Below, one piece after another: positions 7,481 through 12,933 of a stretch of DNA of 12,933 nt; positions within the stretch are counted from its first letter, which is position 1; every line of letters starts with the position of its first letter. The stretch is from Saprospirales bacterium (GTDB lineage: Bacteria > Bacteroidota > Bacteroidia > Chitinophagales > JADJOU01). The notes below the pieces were generated by a model. That model did not search any database. It saw only the letters and a program-made list of their open reading frames with translations, and was not told where the DNA came from. The position numbers and the translations under genes were made by a program. Location of the stretch: NCBI GenBank assembly GCA_947461165.1, contig CANHJR010000011.1, positions 1 to 12,933 on the forward strand. The letters are read 5' to 3'.

Positions 7481-8964
7481 ATCTCAAACCTAGTTAAAAT
7501 TTTATCCATTTCTGTTGCTGCAATCTTTCCAGATATTAACGCGGGAGGCACGCCAGGTCCAGGAACAGTAAGCTGACCAGTGTAAAGAAGATTGCCAATT
7601 TTTTTATTTTTCATTTTTGGCTTGAAAAATGCGGTTTGCATCAATGTATTGGCTAGACCATAGGCGTTTCCTTTAAAAGAGTTGTACTCTGACTTAAAAT
7701 CTTTTCCAGAAAAATCCCTTCTATACACGATATGTTCTCGGATGGCCTCTCCGCAATATAACTCAAGGCGACTGAGAACATTTTCAAAATTTCTTTCAAT
7801 GAGGTCCTCATCCGACTCAAGTTCTGTAGAATGTGGAATAAGAATAAACAAATTCTCATACGAATCGGGAGCAACAGTGTCATCTGTTTTAGATGGCATA
7901 CAAACATAGAATAAGGGCTCTTTGACCCATTCTGGTTTTTTGTATATTGCATCAGCATGCTTCTCAAAATCAGTATTGAAAAACAGGTTATGATGAATCA
8001 ACTTAGCAATTCGCTTGTTAATACCTAAATAAAACAAAATGGATGATGGGGCAAATACCTTCTTCTCCCAATATTCTGATCCATAATTTCGCCAATTTGG
8101 AGCCAAAAGATTCATCTCCGTATGATGATAATCCGCGGAAGATATCACCGCATCAAATTGATGAAAAGTATTATTGACCGTTAACCCATTGCATCTATTA
8201 TCCTTGACCTCAATCTTTTCAACATTGGCATTTAGCTCAAACGTTACGCCTAGGCTGTCTGCTAGTTTTTTCATTCCGTGCACTATTTCAACCATACCAC
8301 CCTTCGGATAAAATGTACCCTGCTTCAAAGCGGAATAATTCATAATACTGTATAGCGCAGGTATTTTATCCGCCATCGCACCTAAAAAGATCACTGGAAA
8401 TTCCATCAGCTTAACCAATCGAGTATCTTTGAAAAGCTTTCTAACCTCATTGCTCAATGGAGAAAAAAGGTTTGTTTTCAAAACTTGCTTTATAATATTC
8501 CATTTCACAAACTCCAAAAAGGAATGCGAAGGTTTGTAAACCAAATCTGACATGCTAATTTGGTATTTATACTCTGCATTGGCTACGAACTTTCGGAGGT
8601 TCTTACCTGCACCTTGCTCAATAGATTCAAATTTCTGAACCAATGAATTAAAATCAGCGTCTATCGCAAGTGTCTCATCGGGTGAATATATAATCTGGAA
8701 ACCTGGATCTAACTGCTTCAGTTGATAAAACTCATTTGTGGCTCTTCCAAAATCCGCAAAAAACTTGTCAAAAACATCAGGCATCCAATACCAGCTTGGC
8801 CCCATATCAAATTTGAACCCCTCCGCCTCAAACATTCGCGCTCGACCACCAACCTGACTGTTTTTTTCAAATACAGTAACATCATAACCATGTTTGGCCA
8901 AGTAACAAGCGCTCGAAAGGCCTGAAAATCCTGAACCAATAATTGCAATTTTCTTTTTGATCAT
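7477..8964 (-). CDS. crtI: phytoene desaturase (CrtI type)
   Basis: The 495-residue FAD-dependent oxidoreductase starts with the dinucleotide-binding fold: IAIIGSGFSGLSSA (GxGxxG at 10-15), an acidic E33 at the end of the second strand, and GGRAR (39-43). D53-M-G-P-SWYWMP follows. The C terminus has the CrtI signature LYTGQLTVPGPGVPPALISG (about 460-479), which closes the FAD site. CrtI enzymes desaturate phytoene stepwise, usually to all-trans lycopene; the step number cannot be read from the sequence, but a downstream lycopene cyclase implies four. The single good ATG, directly before KKKIAIIGSG, fixes the start. It is the first gene of the operon and is divergent from the MarR-type regulator. 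Confidence 0.95.
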   Translation of the reverse strand: MIKKKIAIIGSGFSGLSSACYLAKHGYDVTVFEKNSQVGGRARMFEAEGFKFDMGPSWYWMPDVFDKFFADFGRATNEFYQLKQLDPGFQIIYSPDETLAIDADFNSLVQKFESIEQGAGKNLRKFVANAEYKYQISMSDLVYKPSHSFLEFVKWNIIKQVLKTNLFSPLSNEVRKLFKDTRLVKLMEFPVIFLGAMADKIPALYSIMNYSALKQGTFYPKGGMVEIVHGMKKLADSLGVTFELNANVEKIEVKDNRCNGLTVNNTFHQFDAVISSADYHHTEMNLLAPNWRNYGSEYWEKKVFAPSSILFYLGINKRIAKLIHHNLFFNTDFEKHADAIYKKPEWVKEPLFYVCMPSKTDDTVAPDSYENLFILIPHSTELESDEDLIERNFENVLSRLELYCGEAIREHIVYRRDFSGKDFKSEYNSFKGNAYGLANTLMQTAFFKPKMKNKKIGNLLYTGQLTVPGPGVPPALISGKIAATEMDKILTRFEI

Positions 8965-8971
8965 TAGTCCA

Positions 8972-8979
8972 CAAAATTA
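8972..8979 (-). promoter_or_regulatory. -7 promoter element of the carotenoid operon
   Basis: Read on the minus strand this is TAATTTTG, a full match to TAnnTTTG. It ends only 7 bases before the crtI ATG, so the predicted transcript would start at or within a few bases of the start codon (leaderless or nearly so). The palindrome at 9000-9024 begins 20 bases upstream and would cover the -33 region. No TTTG -33 box is seen at normal spacing. Confidence 0.45.
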
Positions 8980-8999
8980 AAAAAATGGAGCCAAAAAGT

Positions 9000-9024
9000 A
9001 TTATATAATTTTAAATTATATAAT
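9000..9024. promoter_or_regulatory. 25-base AT-only palindrome, candidate operator of the MarR-type regulator
   Basis: Arms ATTATATAATTT (9000-9011) and AAATTATATAAT (9013-9024) are perfect reverse complements around one central T. Within it, the 10-base palindrome ATTATATAAT occurs twice, at 9000-9009 and 9015-9024. MarR proteins bind inverted repeats as dimers, typically between divergent promoters of their own gene and the neighbouring operon. That matches this position, with the crtI -7 element on one side and the weak marR -7 element overlapping the other. Because the local sequence is AT-rich, part of the symmetry could be chance, but 12 paired positions in a row is notable. Confidence 0.55.
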
Positions 9025-9028
9025 TTAG
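9021..9028 (+). promoter_or_regulatory. possible -7 element of the MarR-type gene
   Basis: TAATTTAG matches TAnnTTTG at all but one fixed position and lies 29 bases before the ATG at 9058, giving a leader of roughly 24 bases. It overlaps the right arm of the palindrome, which would fit autorepression. Confidence 0.25.
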
Positions 9029-9057
9029 CGTGTTTTCGGACCAATATTTAAAAAAAT

Positions 9058-9690
9058 ATGAATTTTGACCTATTAACTTCGATCATAGAATCTTATAAAA
9101 AGTATGAACTTTCATTCCCAAAACTAAAAGAAAAAAATATTGTTGGTTTTGCAAAATGGGTACTTCAGTCTCAAAAACCCTTAGAAGGAACTAAAAAATC
9201 TGAAGGAGAATCTAGCTACAATATTGATTTAGAAATTAGTAAAGGTATCGTTTTATTATACCGGTATGCAAGGACATGGATCAAGAAAGGAATGGATAAT
9301 CATCCCGAACTAATCAACGAAGATTTTACTTATTTATATAGTTTGGTTCGCGAAGGAAATATGACCAAAACGCAACTCATAGCCCACAATCTTCACGAAA
9401 AATCATCAGGGATGGAAATCATCAAGCGACTTTTGGCTCTCAAGATCATAGAAGAAAAAATAAACGAAAATGATCGACGAAGCAAAGAGCTATTTGTCAC
9501 CGCCAAAGGAAATAAATTATTCCAAGACTCCTGGAAAACAACTCAAGATATTGCGAGACTGATCACCGGCAATTTGGATAATAATGAAAAAGAACAACTT
9601 GTCAAAATACTCAACAAATTACACAAATTTCACAATCCATTATTCCTCGATAGAGACAAAAATGATATTGGTACGTTGCTGAAGAAATAA
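9058..9690 (+). CDS. MarR-family winged-helix transcriptional regulator, probable regulator of the crt operon
   Basis: The 210-residue protein has the MarR layout: an N-terminal dimerisation helix (about 60-80), then a winged helix with M102-TKTQLIAHNLHEKSSGMEIIKRLLALKIIEEKINENDRRSKELFVTAKGNKLF (102-155). In it, T103-H110 and S116-L126 look like the two HTH helices, and NDRRSKEL is the wing, with the D-x-R-(R/S) pattern typical of MarR. It carries about 50 extra N-terminal residues relative to compact MarR proteins of roughly 140-150 residues. It is transcribed divergently from crtI across a 93-base gap with a perfect palindrome, so control of carotenoid genes and of itself is likely; this is inferred from context. 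MarR proteins usually respond to small aromatic ligands or oxidants, and the ligand here is unknown. The ATG follows an A-rich leader. It is convergent with carB, 44 bases apart. Confidence 0.85.
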   Translation: MNFDLLTSIIESYKKYELSFPKLKEKNIVGFAKWVLQSQKPLEGTKKSEGESSYNIDLEISKGIVLLYRYARTWIKKGMDNHPELINEDFTYLYSLVREGNMTKTQLIAHNLHEKSSGMEIIKRLLALKIIEEKINENDRRSKELFVTAKGNKLFQDSWKTTQDIARLITGNLDNNEKEQLVKILNKLHKFHNPLFLDRDKNDIGTLLKK

Positions 9691-9712
9691 AACTCTTTTG
9701 TTGTACATGCCA

Positions 9713-9761
9713 ATGAAGATGTCAATACTTGATCCTACCTGCTCAAGTACATACTCTTCAT
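9713..9761. other. two-part hairpin at the convergent marR/carB ends
   Basis: An outer pair ATGAAGA (9713-9719) / TCTTCAT (9755-9761) and an inner pair TACTTGA (9726-9732) / TCAAGTA (9743-9749) nest around a 10-base loop, with internal loops of 6 and 5 bases. It overlaps the carB stop. There is no T tract on either side, so it is not a canonical intrinsic terminator, although it sits where both transcripts should end. Confidence 0.3.
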
Positions 9762-12569
9762 CTTAAATAGATTTCTAAAATGAGGATCACGAATATTAGA
9801 TATAAATCGGATGGCCTCACCTGTAGATTTCATCTCTGGACCTAATTCTTTCTTGACATTCGGAAATTTATTAAAAGAAAATACAGGCTCCTTGATAGCA
9901 AATCCTTCGAGCTTCTCCTTATCCTTGATTTCTGTGACTTTCATTTGTCCTACCATGATTTTAGTAGCATAATTCAAGTAGGGGATCTGGTAGGCTTTAC
10001 AAATGAATGGAGTGGTTCGACTCGCTCTTGGATTAGCCTCGATCACATATACCTCGTCCAATTCTTTTGGGTTCGTTGCTCGCTTGATCACGAACTGAAT
10101 ATTGATCAATCCTTTTACCTGAAGATCTAACGCTATTTTGACGGCATATTCCTTCATTTTGTCGATCGTATCGTCAGACAATGAGAATGGTGGCAAGACA
10201 GAATGACTATCTCCTGAGTGAATTCCAGCTGGCTCGATATGCTCCATGACGCCCATAATATGGACATTCTCGCCGTCGCAAAGGGCATCAATTTCGGCCT
10301 CTTCGGCTCTGTCAATAAAATGATCTATCAAGATATTATTGTCGGGGAATGTTTTTAGAATCCCAACCACCGACTTTGTCAATTCATCGTCATTGATGAC
10401 AATTCTCATTTTCTGACCACCAATGACGTACGATGGACGAACCAAGACAGGATAACCTACCTTATTCGCGACATCGATCGCATCATCTGCATTTTTAGCT
10501 GCACCATATTTCGGATATGGGATATTTAGATCTTTCAGTCGATCACTAAATCGCTCTCTATCTTCCGCAAGATCCATATTGTCATAGGATGTACCTATTA
10601 TTGGTATGCCGTATTTTTCTAATTTTTCAGCAAGCTTCAAGGCTGTTTGTCCTCCCAATTGCACAATGACACCTTCTGGTTTTTCCAGCTCAATAATCTC
10701 TCTCAAATGCTCCCAAAAAACAGGCTCAAAATATAATTTAGAAGCGGTATTGAAATCAGTAGATACCGTTTCCGGATTGCAATTGATCATGATGGATTCA
10801 TATCCTGCCTCTTTTAGAGCAAGCAATCCATGCACACAACAATAGTCAAATTCAATTCCTTGGCCAATTCTATTTGGTCCAGAACCCAGTACAATTATTT
10901 TCTTTTTATCAGAAGGATTAGACTCGTTCTCATCATCGAATGTCGAATAAAAATAGGGCGTTTGTGCTTCGAATTCTGCAGCACAAGTATCGACCATTTT
11001 ATATACTCGGCGAATGTTCAACGATTTTCGATAGTCATAAATGTCATCTTCCGTTCTATTGAATACATGAGCTAGCTGAAGATCCGAAAACCCTTTTTTC
11101 TTTGCCTTGGTCATCAGGGACTTATCTAGTCCTTCAAAACCAGCGCTTTTCAGCTCTTTTTCAAAGTCTACTAGCTCTTGAATTTCTCTCAAAAACCACA
11201 TATCAATTTTGGTCAATTCAAAAATCTTAGTCTTTGGAACTCCAAGTTTCAATGCTTCTCTTATTCTAAACAAGCGATCCCAAGACGGATGCTCCAACCC
11301 AGCCAATACTTTCTCTACATCTTTAGATTCTTTTCCATCTACTCCAAGCCCAATTTTGTTGTTTTCGAGGGACTGACAGGCTTTTTGAAGAGCCTCCTGA
11401 AAATTTCTACCGATCCCCATGACCTCTCCGACGGATTTCATCTGCAACCCAAGTGTTTCATCTGCCCCTGGAAATTTCTCAAAATTCCATCGAGGGATTT
11501 TGACAATCACGTAATCTAAACTAGGTTCAAAAAATGCAGAGGTCGTTTTCGTAATTTGATTTTTCAATTCATCCAATCGATAACCTAGTGCCAATTTAGC
11601 TGCGATTCTAGCGATTGGATATCCTGTAGCCTTGCTGGCTAAGGCAGAAGATCTAGATACGCGCGGATTGATTTCTATGACGATAATCTCCTCTGTGATA
11701 GGATCAATTGCAAACTGTACGTTGCATCCGCCAGCAAATTTGCCAATAGACTTCAGAATCAGTCTCGCCTCGTCTCGCATTTGCTGATATGATTTGTCCG
11801 AAAGCGTCATCGCTGGTGCCACGGTGATGCTGTCGCCCGTATGGACACCCATAGGATCAAAATTCTCCACCGTGCATATAACCACGATATTATCATCTAT
11901 ATCCCTTAACAATTCCAATTCATACTCCTTCCAGCCCAGAACGGCCTTCTCCACGAGAACTTCATGGACAGGAGAACATTCCAAACCATGTTTGAGTTTT
12001 GCCTCAAACTCATCTTTATTATGAACAAAACCGCCTCCAGTACCTCCGAGCGTAAATGAAGGTCTAATCACTAGCGGAAAGCCAATTTCTTGAGCAATTT
12101 CCCAACCTTCAAGGACGGAATTTGCAACCTTAGAAGGAGCGGTTTTCAATCCTAATTCCGCCACAAGATTTTTAAACTTGTCGCGATCTTCTGCCAGTTC
12201 GATTCCGTTGATATCGACTCCTATCAATCGACAATTATACTCCTTCCACAGTCCCAACTCATCGCATTCTATTGCAAGATTTAAAGCCGTCTGTCCGCCC
12301 ATGGTAGGAAGCACAGCATCTATGTTATTTTCTTTCAAGATTTGTTCAATGCTCTCTGCCGTCAATGGCAAGAGATACACCTTGTCAGCCATCATCGGAT
12401 CGGTCATGATGGTTGCAGGATTCGAATTGATCAGGATCACCTTGACGCCTTCTTCTCTAAGTGACAGAGAGGCTTGAGTTCCTGAATAATCAAATTCACA
12501 GGCTTGACCGATAATAATCGGTCCACTTCCTATGATAAGTACGGTTTGAATGGATTTGTTGAGAGGCAT
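9735..12569 (-). CDS. carB: carbamoyl-phosphate synthase large subunit, lacking the allosteric domain
   Basis: From the ATG at 12569 the product is 944 residues. It carries two homologous ATP-grasp halves: the first starts with LIIGSGPIIIGQACEFDYSG near the N terminus, and the second with GSGPNRIGQGIEFDYCC at residue 562. With the CarA glutaminase it makes carbamoyl phosphate from glutamine, bicarbonate and two ATP for pyrimidine and arginine synthesis. The protein ends soon after the second ATP-grasp domain (FNKFPNVKKELGPEMKSTGE, then DPHFRNLFKMKSMYLSR), where E. coli CarB (1073 residues) continues into the ~135-residue MGS-like domain that binds UMP, IMP and ornithine. Only 44 bases separate its stop from marR, so the domain is absent rather than frameshifted. 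Short CarB seems usual in some Bacteroidota. The frame also extends to a TTG at 12596, but that codon lies in the promoter element, so the ATG is preferred. carA is not in the window. Confidence 0.95.
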   Translation of the reverse strand: MPLNKSIQTVLIIGSGPIIIGQACEFDYSGTQASLSLREEGVKVILINSNPATIMTDPMMADKVYLLPLTAESIEQILKENNIDAVLPTMGGQTALNLAIECDELGLWKEYNCRLIGVDINGIELAEDRDKFKNLVAELGLKTAPSKVANSVLEGWEIAQEIGFPLVIRPSFTLGGTGGGFVHNKDEFEAKLKHGLECSPVHEVLVEKAVLGWKEYELELLRDIDDNIVVICTVENFDPMGVHTGDSITVAPAMTLSDKSYQQMRDEARLILKSIGKFAGGCNVQFAIDPITEEIIVIEINPRVSRSSALASKATGYPIARIAAKLALGYRLDELKNQITKTTSAFFEPSLDYVIVKIPRWNFEKFPGADETLGLQMKSVGEVMGIGRNFQEALQKACQSLENNKIGLGVDGKESKDVEKVLAGLEHPSWDRLFRIREALKLGVPKTKIFELTKIDMWFLREIQELVDFEKELKSAGFEGLDKSLMTKAKKKGFSDLQLAHVFNRTEDDIYDYRKSLNIRRVYKMVDTCAAEFEAQTPYFYSTFDDENESNPSDKKKIIVLGSGPNRIGQGIEFDYCCVHGLLALKEAGYESIMINCNPETVSTDFNTASKLYFEPVFWEHLREIIELEKPEGVIVQLGGQTALKLAEKLEKYGIPIIGTSYDNMDLAEDRERFSDRLKDLNIPYPKYGAAKNADDAIDVANKVGYPVLVRPSYVIGGQKMRIVINDDELTKSVVGILKTFPDNNILIDHFIDRAEEAEIDALCDGENVHIMGVMEHIEPAGIHSGDSHSVLPPFSLSDDTIDKMKEYAVKIALDLQVKGLINIQFVIKRATNPKELDEVYVIEANPRASRTTPFICKAYQIPYLNYATKIMVGQMKVTEIKDKEKLEGFAIKEPVFSFNKFPNVKKELGPEMKSTGEAIRFISNIRDPHFRNLFKMKSMYLSR

Positions 12570-12593
12570 TTTTAGAAGGGAATTTCTAAAAAG

Positions 12594-12601
12594 CAAAAGT
12601 A
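12594..12601 (-). promoter_or_regulatory. -7 promoter element of carB
   Basis: Read on the minus strand this is TACTTTTG, a full match to TAnnTTTG, 24 bases before the ATG at 12569. The expected transcript start is near 12588, with a leader of about 19 bases. This rules against the upstream in-frame TTG (12596-12594), which would not be transcribed. No -33 TTTG is seen at normal distance. Confidence 0.5.
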
Positions 12602-12664
12602 ATACGAATCACATTCTTAACCGGAACCGTTATTAACAAATTTCACAATTGTTCAAATCTTCGC

Positions 12665-12701
12665 AAGTTAGATATTAGGCTTTAAGATAAAAATCTAACT
12701 T
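12665..12701 (+). other. 9-bp stem with 19-base loop in the carB upstream region
   Basis: AAGTTAGAT (12665-12673) pairs perfectly with ATCTAACTT (12693-12701). It is the first of two hairpins upstream of the small ORF at 12794 and could belong to a structured leader or a small RNA. No known RNA family is recognised. Confidence 0.3.
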
Positions 12702-12737
12702 TCCTGTAAGGGGTTTATATTTCCTATTGTGTCATTC

Positions 12738-12782
12738 TCCCATTGTTGGAGTTATTCACCAACAATGGGAAACTTATTTTTT
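12738..12782 (+). terminator. strong hairpin followed by a T-rich stretch; terminator or leader attenuator
   Basis: TCCCATTGTTGG (12738-12749) and CCAACAATGGGA (12759-12770) pair perfectly over 12 bases around a 9-base loop. Four bases later comes TTATTTTTT (12774-12782). It resembles a plus-strand intrinsic terminator with a slightly displaced T tract, but no plus-strand gene lies between it and the divergent carB start. It therefore either ends a short untranslated transcript or is a leader element of the small ORF that starts 24 bases after the stem. A near-match -7 element, TATATTTC, is at 12716-12723. Confidence 0.5.
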
Positions 12783-12793
12783 CAAATTGTAAA

Positions 12794-12904
12794 ATGAATC
12801 AGACCTTGTTCATCCAAGAGGTCATTATTACTTTTGTGACTTTTGCGGTTTTGGGTGGCGTCATCGCTTTTTTCAATGAAAAGAGTTCCAAAAGTAACGG
12901 CTAA
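12794..12904 (+). CDS. possible small single-span membrane peptide, 36 residues
   Basis: An ATG at 12794 opens 36 codons ending with TAA at 12902-12904. The peptide starts MNQTLFIQEV, has an uninterrupted hydrophobic segment of about 18 residues (roughly I11-F27, including TFAVLGGVIAFF), and ends with a polar basic tail NEKSSKSNG. By the positive-inside rule the C terminus would be cytoplasmic. The ATG follows an A-rich leader (GTAAAATG), normal for this genome. A short tail-end ORF of this composition could be chance, but the clean N-tail, hydrophobic span and charged tail look like small membrane proteins associated with respiratory or transport complexes. I do not recognise a family. It lies between a strong hairpin and a -7 element for the next gene, suggesting its own unit. 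Confidence 0.4.
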   Translation: MNQTLFIQEVIITFVTFAVLGGVIAFFNEKSSKSNG

Positions 12905-12923
12905 ACATCAAGCCTATTTTTCG

Positions 12924-12931
12924 TAAATTTG
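12924..12931 (+). promoter_or_regulatory. -7 promoter element pointing out of the window
   Basis: TAAATTTG is a full match to TAnnTTTG, 20 bases after the stop of the small ORF and directly before the window edge. It probably serves a plus-strand gene beyond the window; that gene is not visible. Confidence 0.4.
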
Positions 12932-12933
12932 CA

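Noticed and set aside
7653..7967. Open frame of 104 codons on the minus strand in another frame of crtI
   Set aside because: It is fully inside crtI, with no motif, and crtI is intact across the region.
9000..9024. AT-only palindrome read as a replication origin or attachment site
   Set aside because: There are no DnaA-box clusters, integrase or replication genes nearby; the position between divergent crt and marR genes explains it better as an operator.
9735..9780. Frameshift or truncation of carB by a recent deletion
   Set aside because: The C terminus ends in an ordered, plausible sequence, and no remnant of the MGS-like domain is present in the 44-base gap; it looks like a native end.
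11178..11519. Open frame of 113 codons on the plus strand inside carB
   Set aside because: It is antisense to conserved CarB coding sequence, with low-complexity translation and no motif; the frame is open only because of carB codon use.
12570..12596. Nine-residue N-terminal extension of CarB from a TTG codon
   Set aside because: The TTG is part of the TACTTTTG promoter element and would be upstream of the expected transcript start; the ATG at 12569 fits CarB families better.

Overview
The window looks like a chromosomal segment from a pigmented member of the Bacteroidota. The evidence is low GC, A-rich leaders directly before many start codons instead of Shine-Dalgarno sequences, several matches to the Bacteroidota -7 promoter element TAnnTTTG, a TonB-dependent-receptor-type barrel, a cyclophilin-FKBP fusion type known from flavobacteria, and a short CarB without the C-terminal allosteric domain. 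I see no insertion sequence, phage gene, CRISPR array, tRNA or rRNA.

Left part, plus strand (1-4865): the 3' end of an outer-membrane receptor gene cut by the window edge; a YqeY/GatB-like gene with its own -7 element; then a likely envelope protein-folding operon made of an exported thioredoxin-fold protein and two tandem cyclophilin-FKBP chimeras. One chimera is a predicted lipoprotein and the other a soluble exported protein. A strong intrinsic terminator closes the operon.

Middle, minus strand (8964 down to 5042): a compact carotenoid operon, crtI - crtB - unknown secreted protein - crtZ - crtYcd. Every junction overlaps (4, 4, 10 and 4 bases), so the genes are probably translationally coupled. 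Together they should convert geranylgeranyl diphosphate to phytoene, lycopene, beta-carotene and then zeaxanthin. No GGPP synthase or ketolase is present. The 151-residue unknown protein locked inside the operon is the most interesting coding feature. Upstream and divergent is a MarR-type regulator (9058-9690). The 93-base gap between it and crtI holds a 25-base perfect AT-only palindrome, a good candidate operator.

Right part: carB on the minus strand (12569 down to 9735), convergent with marR, encodes the large subunit of carbamoyl-phosphate synthetase without the allosteric domain. The 337 bases from 12597 to the right edge hold the carB promoter, two hairpins, a plus-strand 36-codon ORF for a possible single-span membrane peptide, and a -7 element pointing out of the window. 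The rest of that stretch (about 12602-12664 and 12702-12737) shows nothing I can name.
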